Notes: generated by a model not told the origin, from the letters alone. A stretch of DNA of 15,285 nucleotides from Desulfobacterales bacterium (GCA_030613225.1 JAUWMJ010000020.1:1-15285); one strand, 5' to 3'. Shown: positions 7,145 to 13,366, counted from the stretch's first letter. Numbers and translations: made by a program.

Positions 7145-7627
7145 ATGTTACTAATTGAAAATCTATCAGAAAAGCAGCTTCAGGATGTTAGAATTGCGTG
7201 CTTTTATTTATTTTCTCCTGAACTTGCAAGGGATGACGAGTTTGTAATAAATTTGAATGTTTCATCAATAAAGAATGCTCTTGAAGAAAAGGAGAAACGA
7301 TACGATCCTGCGCTTCATCCTGATGAATCAGAAGAAATGATCCTGAAAAGGAAAGAAAGATTCATAAAGATTAAACCATCATATGAAATACTTATGCCTT
7401 ATATATTTGAAGAGAAAAAAATAATACCTGAACAGGATTCCCGGAAAAGCAGGATAATTGCTGTTGGTGGCGCAAATCATGTTCCAATAGTCGAAAATAA
7501 GCCCCTTTCCCGGACGCTTTTTAAAATTACTGAGATAGGTGATTATATTCCTGCTGAACTTTATCAGGCAGTTGCAGAGGTTCTGGCTTATGTTTACAGG
7601 TTGAAAGGAATGCGGACCGGCGTATGA
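7145..7627 (+). CDS. Fusion of a degenerate J-domain with the C-terminal tail of FlhB
   Basis: Residues 15-88 ([13 protein letters not shown], then [16 protein letters not shown], then [17 protein letters not shown]) fit the helices of a DnaJ-like domain. Where the HPD tripeptide belongs the protein has DPA (54-56); an HPD occurs four residues later (58-60). Residues 103-155 match the end of the flagellar export switch protein Flh[10 protein letters not shown], then [16 protein letters not shown], then [25 protein letters not shown]. The FlhB membrane domain and the NPTH autocleavage site are missing, and about a dozen FlhB residues seem to be deleted between GGAN and HVPIVEN. No Shine-Dalgarno is visible before the ATG. 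It could be a true small export-switch partner, like the stand-alone FlhB-C proteins, or a deletion product joining two genes. Position before flhG fits a remnant of the flhB-flhA-flhF-flhG order. Confidence 0.7.
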   Translation: MLLIENLSEKQLQDVRIACFYLFSPELARDDEFVINLNVSSIKNALEEKEKRYDPALHPDESEEMILKRKERFIKIKPSYEILMPYIFEEKKIIPEQDSRKSRIIAVGGANHVPIVENKPLSRTLFKITEIGDYIPAELYQAVAEVLAYVYRLKGMRTGV

Positions 7628-7642
7628 CTCGCAGAAAAAGCT

Positions 7643-7815
7643 GAGCGCTTCGCTTGAAGAACACTACGTTCGAGGAGCGCTTCGCTTAAAGAGCGCTTCG
7701 CTTGAGGCTTTAAGTCCCGCATAGCGGGACGCTCCTCAAGGCCGTCAGGCCGCTAAAGCCCGAAGGGCTGCTCTTCAAGCCACGCAGTGGCGCTCCTCAA
7801 GGCCGAACGCTCCTT
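7643..7815. repeat. Hairpin-linker island A
   Basis: Short perfect hairpins alternate with a 9-nt linker. In order: AGCG-CTT-CGCT (7644-7654, again at 7676-7686 and 7692-7702), GTCCCGC-ATA-GCGGGAC (7714-7730), linker GCTCCTCAA (7731-7739), GGCC-GTCA-GGCC (7740-7751), AGCCC-GAA-GGGCT (7757-7769), linker GCTCTTCAA (7770-7778), GCCAC-GCA-GTGGC (7779-7791) and linker GCTCCTCAA (7792-7800). The left half carries the linker as TTGAGGAGC-like, the right half as its complement. It begins 16 bases after the J-domain/FlhB stop codon. Confidence 0.85.
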
Positions 7816-7862
7816 TAATCATCAATTTTCAATCGCAAATAATCAATCCCCAAAGACTTATC

Positions 7863-7897
7863 GTCAATAAATTATCACATACCGTCAAAAATCTAAC
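7863..7897. promoter_or_regulatory. FleQ/FlrA-box-like sites
   Basis: GTCAATAAATTATC (7863-7876) differs at two positions from the FleQ-type consensus GTCAATNNATTGAC. GTCAAAAATCTAAC (7884-7897) shares the left half, and a further half-site GTCAATAAA overlaps the promoter at 7984-7992. Sites 100-130 bases upstream of a sigma-54 promoter suit an enhancer-binding flagellar activator. The match is to a consensus described in other bacteria, and no such regulator is encoded in the window. Confidence 0.5.
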
Positions 7898-7990
7898 ACC
7901 CTGCATCATCGCCGTTTAAAAAATATTAATAACCTCATATTATTATCAATCAAAATAAGGCGTTATTGAAATTTTCAAGTTCCGTCAATA

Positions 7991-8007
7991 AAGGCACGAA
8001 ACATGCA
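7991..8007 (+). promoter_or_regulatory. Sigma-54-type (-24/-12) promoter
   Basis: AAGGCACGAAACATGCA has GG at 7993-7994 and GC at 8005-8006 with exactly 10 bases between, and the GGCACG core of the consensus TGGCACG-N4-TTGC. It deviates by A for T before GG and ATGC for TTGC. Transcription should start near 8018 and run towards flhG, leaving a leader of about 410 bases. Confidence 0.6.
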
Positions 8008-8429
8008 TAATGCTATATACAGGAAGAAAAAAGATTTAAGCCATGCAGATATTGCAATCCTAAACCGGAAAAAAATATGAGTATCTGCAATACGATATGA
8101 GAAAAAGAAGAATCGCAAGCTGTTGATATCAATGATCCGTCTTAAAACCGGGTCATATGAATACTGTTTTTTAGTTTATTTTACAAAGGAACAAGTTGGG
8201 CTTCGCCCCAATTGGAATATTGGCATGCTGGAATAGTGGAATGAAGAAATTCTTTGCATTTTCGATTTTGGATTTAAGTAATTCAATCAATCAAAATTCA
8301 AAATTTCAATATTTAATGTGGCCACACTTTCAGCGTGGAAAACAGCCACTAAAAGAAATATAATTCCAAAAAGTTGTAGAAAATCCGATACATTAAATTA
8401 ATAGGGTTGTTCAAGGAGCTATACGCATA

Positions 8430-9329
8430 ATGGGGCTGAAAGATAAAGAAAATAAAGTTATTAATCTTTCCAAAAGATTAGGAGAGAAAGCTGATATTAT
8501 AAAGCATAAAAATTCAGATAAAAAATACAAAAAAGAAACAAGAGTAATTGCAATAACAAGTGGTAAGGGAGGAGTGGGGAAAACAAATATTGTTGCAAAT
8601 CTCGGGCTTGCATTAAGCCGGCTTGGGGAAAAAGTACTTATGCTTGACGCAGATCTTGGCCTTGGGAATCTGGATGTGTTGCTGGGTCTGACTCCGAAGT
8701 ATAACCTGTCACATGTAATTTCCGGTGAAAAAAGCATACAGGAAATAATCCTGAAAGGTCCTGGAAATGTAGAGATACTTCCTGCTTCTTCGGGTATCCA
8801 GGAACTCACCCAGTTATCTAGACAAAAGAAGATACAAATTTTAACAGAGCTTGATTTATTGATAGATTCTTTTGATGTCTTGTTAATAGACACTGCCGCT
8901 GGAATTTCGACGAATGTTCTGGATTTCAATGCTACGGCTCAGGAAATTTTAGTAGTTGTTTCCCCGGAGCCCACTTCCCTGACTGATGCCTATGCATTAA
9001 TGAAAGTACTTTCTATGAAATATTCGGAAAAGCATTGTAGATTGCTTGTCAATCAGGCTGCAAGTGATCAGGAGGGCAGAGAGATATACAGGCAGTTGAA
9101 CCTGGTAGCTGAGAGATTCCTGAATATTTCGGTTAAATATTTCGGATGTGTTTTGTTTGATGAAAAGGTTACAAAGAGTGTAAGGCGGCAGCAGGTTGTA
9201 CTCGAATTATATCCGGATAGCCCGGCGAGCAAATGCTTTGGTATGTTAGCGAAAAAAGTAAAAAATATGAAGACCTCAAAAACAACAGAAGGAATTTCCA
9301 ATTTATTCTGGAAGCATCTTGCCGAGTAA
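8430..9329 (+). CDS. flhG: FlhG (FleN/YlxH), MinD-type ATPase controlling flagellar number
   Basis: A 299-residue ParA/MinD-family ATPase. The deviant Walker A is SGKGGVGKT (44-52), the switch I region DADLGLGN (73-80, with the LGLGN typical of FlhG), and the Walker B region LLIDTAAGIS (151-160). The family sets flagellar number and position by stimulating the GTPase FlhF and acting on flagellar regulators at the cell pole. The N-terminal segment (residues 1-37) is lysine-rich and lacks an obvious DQAxxLR motif, the part that activates FlhF; no flhF is present in the window. AAGGAG at 8413-8418 lies 11 bases before the ATG, a long spacing. fliA follows after 220 bases. MinD proper is less likely because of the LGLGN motif and the fliA neighbour. 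Confidence 0.9.
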   Translation: MGLKDKENKVINLSKRLGEKADIIKHKNSDKKYKKETRVIAITSGKGGVGKTNIVANLGLALSRLGEKVLMLDADLGLGNLDVLLGLTPKYNLSHVISGEKSIQEIILKGPGNVEILPASSGIQELTQLSRQKKIQILTELDLLIDSFDVLLIDTAAGISTNVLDFNATAQEILVVVSPEPTSLTDAYALMKVLSMKYSEKHCRLLVNQAASDQEGREIYRQLNLVAERFLNISVKYFGCVLFDEKVTKSVRRQQVVLELYPDSPASKCFGMLAKKVKNMKTSKTTEGISNLFWKHLAE

Positions 9330-9335
9330 CCGTTG

Positions 9336-9520
9336 AGCGACCAAAATGCCTTGAAGAGCGTCCCTGCGGGACTTGAGGAGCGGCCTTCGGCCTTGAGGAA
9401 CAGCCTTCGGGCTTTGAGGAGCGGCCCGCTATGCGGGACTTAAAGCCTCAAATGATCCGTCTTCGCCTTCGGCTACGCTGCGCCAGGGAGCGCTCCTCAA
9501 GTGAAACGCTCCTCAAGCGA
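9336..9520. repeat. Hairpin-linker island B
   Basis: This is the clearest array: linker TTGAAGAGC (9351-9359), GTCCC-TGC-GGGAC (9360-9372), TTGAGGAGC (9373-9381), GGCC-TTC-GGCC (9382-9392), TTGAGGAAC (9393-9401), AGCC-TTCG-GGCT (9402-9413), TTGAGGAGC (9414-9422), CCCGC-TAT-GCGGG (9425-9437). Then comes a GCC-TTC-GGC block near 9465, and two linkers in the opposite sense (GCTCCTCAA at 9492-9500 and 9508-9516). The island fills nearly the whole gap between flhG and fliA, so it would be in the leader of fliA or in an flhG-fliA transcript. Confidence 0.88.
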
Positions 9521-9549
9521 AGTGCTCTATAATTTGTAAATAAGATATT

Positions 9550-10305
9550 ATGCAACTGGCAAAAGAACAAAAAAACAATTTTAATAAGAATGATAGCTTA
9601 AGCAGGGAGCAGATAATAATGCAGTATCTGCCTCATGTAAAACGAATTGTTCAAAGAATAGCGGTCTATCTTCCTCAAAGCGTAGAAATTGACGATTTAT
9701 TAAATGTTGGGGTTATTGGTTTAATACAGGCCATAGAACGATATGATCCTGCCAGGGATAATAAATTTATGACTTATGCGGCATTCAGGATTAGAGGTGC
9801 TGTGTTGAGTGAGCTGAGGTCAAGGGACTATATTTCAAGAACAAACAGAAGAAAAGTAAGAGAGCTGAAAAAAACTTATTTAAAGCTCGAACAAAAAAAA
9901 GGCGGAGATGTTGAAGATCATGAAATTGTAAAAGAAATGGGAGTAACCTTTGAACAGTTTTACAAAATTAAACAAATTTCGAATATAGCCATCATAAGTC
10001 TTGAAGAGATGGGATATTCCTCTGATAAGAAAAGAGAAGCTCTGTCGGAAATGTTTATTAATAACAAAGATGAAGATGCGCTAAATCTGACAGGGATTAA
10101 AGAAGTAAAAACGGCTATTGCAAAAATTATCGAAGAATTGCCGAAAAAGGAAAAACTGGTAATTTCATTATACTACATGGATGAACTTACTATGAAGGAA
10201 ACAGGAAAGGTATTAGGCATAACAGAGTCAAGGGTATCTCAGCTTCATTCAAAAGCCATTACCCGTTTGAGAGCAAAACTTAGAAGGATAAAGCTGGTTG
10301 AATAA
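9550..10305 (+). CDS. fliA: FliA, flagellar sigma-28 factor
   Basis: A 251-residue group 3 sigma factor, full length for the family. Region 2 spans about 25-97 (YLPHVKRIVQRIA, DDLLNVGVIGLIQAIERYDP, FMTYAAFRIRGAVLSELRSRDYISR). Region 3 spans about 98-160. Region 4 spans about 190-248, with the helix-turn-helix ELTMKETGKVLGITESRVSQLHSKAITRL. It directs transcription of late flagellar and chemotaxis genes and is held inactive by FlgM, encoded downstream at 12316. The Shine-Dalgarno before the ATG is weak (AATAAG), and the upstream hairpin island may affect translation. No sigma-28 consensus (TAAA-N15-GCCGATAA) was found in the window. The frame is intact, unlike several flagellar genes around it. 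Confidence 0.95.
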   Translation: MQLAKEQKNNFNKNDSLSREQIIMQYLPHVKRIVQRIAVYLPQSVEIDDLLNVGVIGLIQAIERYDPARDNKFMTYAAFRIRGAVLSELRSRDYISRTNRRKVRELKKTYLKLEQKKGGDVEDHEIVKEMGVTFEQFYKIKQISNIAIISLEEMGYSSDKKREALSEMFINNKDEDALNLTGIKEVKTAIAKIIEELPKKEKLVISLYYMDELTMKETGKVLGITESRVSQLHSKAITRLRAKLRRIKLVE

Positions 10306-10455
10306 TATAAAAGCTGAAAGGCAAGGAAGCCTGGAAGCCTGGATGCCTGGAGATGAAAAAACAAATATAAAGAAAGAAGGACCTTTAAAAGAAAAACATG
10401 TAGAAAATACTGAAAGCATGGAAAGCAAACAGCGTAAGCTGCTAGACCTCCATAT

Positions 10456-10622
10456 TTAACCTAAATTGAGCGATTTTTTACTCGATTTGCACCGATCTCT
10501 TGCGCATCAAGGCTTCGCAAAAATCCTCGACAGAACCACGGGTATGCCTGCGGTTTTTGCAAAGCCTTATGCATCAAGATCTCGGCACAACTCTTCGCAA
10601 AAAATCGCTCAACTTAGGTTAA
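10456..10622. mobile_element. Palindromic mobile-like element, copy 2 (167 bp)
   Basis: The ends TTAACCTAAATTGAGCG and CGCTCAACTTAGGTTAA are inverted repeats that continue inward (for example CCGATCTCTTGCGCATCAAG with CTTATGCATCAAGATCTCGG). TTAA is present at both outer edges and could be a target duplication or part of the palindrome. It is the same orientation and family as 3535-3728, with a shorter centre. It has no coding capacity. Confidence 0.75.
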
Positions 10623-10678
10623 AGAAACTGTAGAAAAGGTTTAGCAGTTAAGTGAGTAAAAGCAGTATTAAATAAAAA

Positions 10679-10752
10679 GTAACATTTTAGCTTTATGAAA
10701 AGCCGCATTCAGGTAATCTAAGTTTTAAGGTGTGTCGAACTCAGGCACTTGT
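10679..10752 (-). repeat. 73-bp dispersed element, inverted copy
   Basis: GTAACATTTTAGCTTTATG, AAAGCCGCATTCA and TGTGTCGAACTCAGGCACTT match the reverse complement of 13741-13813 almost base for base except in the centre. A degenerate copy lies at 5341-5398. Function unknown. Confidence 0.75.
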
Positions 10753-10836
10753 TCGCCTCTGGAGGATAAGTAAGCGCAAAGAAAGAACAGGTGCAATCTT
10801 TAAAAGAAAAAAGCCAGGTAAAAAAAGGAGTTAAAA

Positions 10837-11151
10837 GTGGGATTTAATATAATGCATGTATTTGAAACAAGTCTGGATAAGGAACCACGGAAATTCAAAA
10901 GACTGATGGAAAAGGAAGAACTTAAAAAAGTAAAATATCTTATGATGATGATGGAGAAAGGCCATCTCCTAGAGAAGGTTATAAATGTAAAGGCAATGGA
11001 TGAAGTGCGGGGAGATATTTCTGCAGATCCCTATGACGAAATATCCAGGCTGGCCGATACAGGTTTGGCCGTGCAAAAAATATCCAAAAAAGTCGGAGTA
11101 CCATTAGGAGAAGTTGAACTGTATTTAAAGCTTAATAAAATTATACATTAA
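10837..11151 (+). CDS. Small helix-turn-helix protein of the flagellar locus (DUF2802/DUF6115-like)
   Basis: A 104-residue protein with a GTG start supported by AAGGAG six bases upstream; the next in-frame ATG is at 10852. The C-terminal part, residues 66-100 (YDEISRLADTGLAVQKISKKVGVPLGEVELYLKL), is a compact helix-turn-helix like the end of small proteins often encoded next to fliA. Those relatives usually have an N-terminal membrane helix and a coiled coil. Here the N-terminus is short, charged and methionine-rich (residues 20-50) with no membrane helix, so it may be truncated or diverged. Its function in the family is not established. An IS relic follows downstream. Family assignment is from memory of the motif. 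Confidence 0.6.
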   Translation: MGFNIMHVFETSLDKEPRKFKRLMEKEELKKVKYLMMMMEKGHLLEKVINVKAMDEVRGDISADPYDEISRLADTGLAVQKISKKVGVPLGEVELYLKLNKIIH

Positions 11152-11152
11152 C

Positions 11153-11404
11153 TTCAGACCTCGTAAAATGATAGGAAAATAGGTCTTTTTTTTGGACATT
11201 ATCGGGCGTAGCGAAGCCTTTTCGGAGCATAGGTTTCAGGTGTTCCGCCGGAGGCGGATCAGGTTTCAGGCTGGCTCTCGCTTTTTTACTACTGACACCT
11301 GACACCCGACACCTGAAGCTTGAGGGCAGTGTCCAATTATTATGCAATCCTGCGTCACATAAGGGCTCGCCGCGATTTTTTGATGATTGATGACGAGGTC
11401 TGAA
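11153..11404. repeat. Repeat-rich insert bounded by a perfect 12-bp inverted repeat
   Basis: TTCAGACCTCGT (11153-11164) and ACGAGGTCTGAA (11393-11404) are exact complements 228 bases apart. Inside, TTGGACA (11192-11198) and TGTCCAA (11330-11336) form a second inverted pair. Between those lie CAGGTTTCAGG/CACCTGACACC repeats with a TCCGCC-GGA-GGCGGA hairpin (near 11245). Transposase homology begins immediately after the right 12-mer. It may be the remains of a composite or nested insertion. Confidence 0.55.
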
Positions 11405-11406
11405 CT

Positions 11407-11958
11407 TTGAACATACAAGGCATCAATTCTGATCCTGAACTGGAAAACCATATAAACGATCGGCTATCTTTTAAAAAGTTCTTGCGACTTTCCTTTAGCA
11501 AACCCTCTCCTGATCATTTAACATTCTCTCGCTTCAGAAGCAGATTATCCAAAGAAGCCGTGGAGAAAATTAACAGCGAAATCCTCCGTTAATTTGAAAA
11601 GCAAGGCATAACAATTAATGAAGGTATTGCCGTTGATGCCAGGCTCGTTAAATCCGCCAGTCGTCACATAAGCAATGATCAAATTAAAGAACTCAAAGAT
11701 AGAAGAAATACTCCTAAAGGAAAACTCGATAAAAATGGTAAATCCCTCAAGTTCTCAAGAGACTTGGAATCAGACTGTACGGTTAAAAATGACAAACCTC
11801 ATTATGGTCTTAAATAACATGCCTCCGTTGATATTAACCACGGCTTCATCCTTGCCACCACATTAACTCCTTCTTCCGTACATGATACCAACTATCTTCC
11901 TTATTGTACTCTTTACAGCCGACGCACCCAAAAGAACATCGATATAGTCTGTGCATAA
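11407..11958 (+). pseudogene. IS5-family transposase relic
   Basis: One continuous frame, read through two stop codons (TAA at 11590 and 11815), gives the core of an IS5-type DDE transposase: DPELENHINDRLSFKKFL, then PDHLTFSRFRSRLS, then GIAVDARLVKSASRH (first catalytic D in VDA), then DKPHYGLK, then HASVDINHGFILATTLTPSS and VHDTNYLPY. The N-terminus is cut at the 12-bp inverted repeat, and the C-terminal catalytic part is missing after about 11958. It covers roughly 184 codons of the usual 300 or more. Both stops are simple point changes in an otherwise preserved frame, so the element was inactivated not long ago in evolutionary terms. It cannot encode a working enzyme. Confidence 0.85.
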
Positions 11959-12315
11959 TGTCAGGTTATTTTTGCGTGAGCCATAAGTAAAGACTATAAG
12001 CAAAATGAGAATGTGAAAAAATAACTAAAGGTTTTGTCATTTATGCCGATATTAAAATTACATCAAAATAAATCCAAAACTCGAATATCGAAATCCGAAA
12101 CAATACCGAAATTCGAATAGCAAATAACCAAAACAATACAGGAATTTGTATAATAATTTATTAAAACATGAAATACATTATTCGTTTTAAATTTAGGATT
12201 TTGGTTATTCGAATTTGTTTCGTATTTCGTGCTTTGTATTTTCGGAAAATTGAATGAGCAAATGATTAATTAATTCAATGAGATAACCCATTAAATGATG
12301 TGACCGTGGGGGGCA
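11959..12315. other. Intergenic region between the IS relic and flgM
   Basis: No gene is supported. Most of it is the AT-rich palindromic repeat at 12072-12246. Only about 70 bases separate the end of that repeat from flgM, so the flgM promoter must overlap or abut it, or the gene is read from further upstream. No sigma-28 or sigma-54 motif is visible. Confidence 0.5.
12072..12246. repeat. AT-rich imperfect palindrome (CGAAATCCGAAAC family)
   Basis: AATAACCAAAA (12123-12133) pairs exactly with TTTTGGTTATT (12199-12209). CGAAATCCGAAAC (12089-12101) pairs with GTTTCGTATTTCG (12217-12229) with one mismatch. The centre is AT-rich and only partly self-complementary. It resembles a dispersed palindromic repeat and has no coding content. 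Confidence 0.65.
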
Positions 12316-12624
12316 ATGAAAATAACTGATAACAATTCTTCTTTAAATATCCGGAAATATGTTAATAATATTCAGGATAACAGGAAGATAGACGGTTTAG
12401 CCAAACAGTGCTCGTCCCAGACGGTTAAAGAGGATAAAGTTGTATTATCGCCCAAGGCAATAGTGGTACAGGAAGCGACAAAGCTTATAAAAGAACTTCC
12501 CGATATCAGGGAGGAAAAAGTAGCGAAGCTCAAAGAGCAGGTCGATCAGGGAACATATAGAATTGACGGGAAAAAAATTGCGTTCAAGATGTTAAAAGAA
12601 TCTATCCTTGATGAACTGCTGTAA
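12316..12624 (+). CDS. flgM: FlgM, anti-sigma-28 factor
   Basis: A 102-residue protein of the usual FlgM length. The N-terminal half is polar and probably disordered; DKVVLSPKA (residues 41-49) opens the conserved sigma-binding half, followed by ELPDIREEKVAKLKEQVDQGTYRIDGKKIAFKML and a helix ending DELL. It binds FliA and blocks late flagellar transcription until it is exported through the completed hook-basal body. The export genes are missing nearby, so release of FliA by secretion would depend on genes elsewhere. The site before the ATG is GTGGGGGGCA, a poor Shine-Dalgarno. A broken flgN follows 15-30 bases downstream, the normal flgM-flgN order. Confidence 0.93.
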   Translation: MKITDNNSSLNIRKYVNNIQDNRKIDGLAKQCSSQTVKEDKVVLSPKAIVVQEATKLIKELPDIREEKVAKLKEQVDQGTYRIDGKKIAFKMLKESILDELL

Positions 12625-12651
12625 ATGCATGTTTAAAGGTTAGAGATCCAT

Positions 12652-13018
12652 ATATTATTAAAAGAATTACTGGAACTACTTGAAGACGAAATAGAAATTT
12701 TTCGATCCCTGCTTCCTGTTTTTAAGAAAGAAAAGAAAGCGGTTTTAGCTTCAGACCTTAACGAATTAAATAAGACTTTAGCAGAAAAAGAAAAACTGCT
12801 TTTTAATATGCGTTCTATTGAAAAAAAGAGAACGCATGTAATAAAAAACCGGCAGAATCTTTAGAACTTCTTCCAGATGAGTTTATCTTGACGAAATTGG
12901 CTCAATCGGTCAAAGTGCCATACTCCATCCGTCTTAAAAATTGCGGCTTACAACTGTTAAAACTAACAAAAAACATAAGTAATGCTAACACCGGCAATAA
13001 GAGTATGTTTGCACATTG
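12652..13018 (+). pseudogene. flgN: flgN remnant (flagellar export chaperone)
   Basis: Translation from 12655 gives LLKELLELLEDEIEIFRSLL and a helical segment ending IEKKRTHVIKN, then a stop at 12862. In the -1 frame from 12849 the FlgN-like sequence goes on: PAESLELLPDEFILTKLAQS, VPYSIRLKNCGLQLLKLTKN, NTGNKSMFAH. Three lesions are visible. There is no ATG, GTG or TTG in frame between the previous stop (12634) and the conserved start. There is a frameshift at AAAAAAC (12843-12849). FlgN similarity ends near 13018 and the frame runs into unrelated sequence. FlgN is the chaperone of the hook-associated proteins FlgK and FlgL, neither of which is in the window. Confidence 0.78.
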
Positions 13019-13081
13019 TAATGGTCCAGTAAAAACGGACACGACCTTTAGCTACTTTTAGAAAATGTCGTTACTATTACG
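13019..13081. other. Junction scar between the flgN and cheD remnants
   Basis: About 60 bases resemble neither flgN nor cheD. They include TGGTCCAGTAAAAACGGACAC, which contains the small inverted repeat GTCC/GGAC and looks like an insertion-sequence end, although I cannot assign a family. It sits exactly where flgN has lost its 3' end and cheD its 5' half. Confidence 0.5.
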
Positions 13082-13090
13082 CTAATCCGC

Positions 13091-13366
13091 ATGATGATAC
13101 ATGACGGTTCCAAAATAAAAAACCTGGAAGCTCAGATTTTAAGCGGAGCACACAACCGCAAGGTTTCGACAAAGGACATTGGGCTGGAAAACATTATAGC
13201 TGCAAAAAGAATTCTCATCAGGGAACGGATACGTGTAAAATCAGAAGATGTCCGGGGAGGCAAAGGAAGAAAGATTGTTTTTAATACAGGAACAAACGAG
13301 ATTGCCGTATTTAAAGTTGATAAACTGAGAGAAGCGGACTGGTATCCGTATAGGAACAACAGATAA
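13091..13366 (+). pseudogene. cheD: C-terminal half of CheD (chemoreceptor glutamine deamidase)
   Basis: The 91-residue frame matches the second half of CheD: KIKNLEAQILSGAH (the LEAKIFGGA region), DIGLENIIAAKRIL, VKSEDVRGGKGRKIVFNTGTNEI and a C-terminal extension ending READWYPY. CheD deamidates receptor glutamines and aids CheC. Its catalytic cysteine and histidine lie in the N-terminal half (GLGSC and the H of GGMAH), which is absent. Similarity may extend a few codons upstream (LIRMMIHDG from 13082), but the sequence before that is the scar. No Shine-Dalgarno precedes the ATG. It is listed as a remnant; a surviving non-catalytic role cannot be excluded. Confidence 0.72.

Larger units (their letters stand above)
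7816..8429. other. 614-bp region before flhG: promoter and long non-coding leader
   Basis: It contains FleQ-box-like sites and a sigma-54-type promoter (listed separately), then about 420 bases with no supported open frame. Visible in the leader are a GCAGATA/TATCTGC inverted repeat (8045-8051 with 8084-8090), a TTGGG-CTTCGC-CCCAA hairpin near 8195-8211, and AT-rich sequence of dispersed-repeat character near 8205-8315. I found no trace of flhF or flhA, which usually precede flhG. Confidence 0.6.
10306..10836. other. 531-bp intergenic region with repeats
   Basis: Just after fliA come three tandem 8-mers (GGAAGCCT, GGAAGCCT, GGATGCCT; 10325-10348). A lysine- and glutamate-rich open stretch follows without recognisable homology, then the palindromic element (10456-10622) and the 73-bp repeat (10679-10752). 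Nothing here looks like a functional gene. The Shine-Dalgarno of the next gene is at 10825-10830. Confidence 0.6.

Noticed and set aside
6916..7146. 76-codon - strand open frame
   Set aside because: No Shine-Dalgarno or conserved motif; it overlaps a dispersed repeat and the start region of the J-domain/FlhB gene.
8320..8334. Second sigma-54-like site close to flhG
   Set aside because: GG and GC are 11 bases apart, not 10, and the core is GGCCAC.
9336..9520. CRISPR-like spacing of repeats in island B
   Set aside because: Constant parts are only 9 nt and the variable parts are self-complementary hairpins of 11-13 nt; there are no cas genes. This is not CRISPR.
10343..10458. 38-codon frame after fliA
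   Set aside because: It begins in an 8-bp tandem repeat, has no Shine-Dalgarno, and ends within the palindromic element; no similarity recognised.
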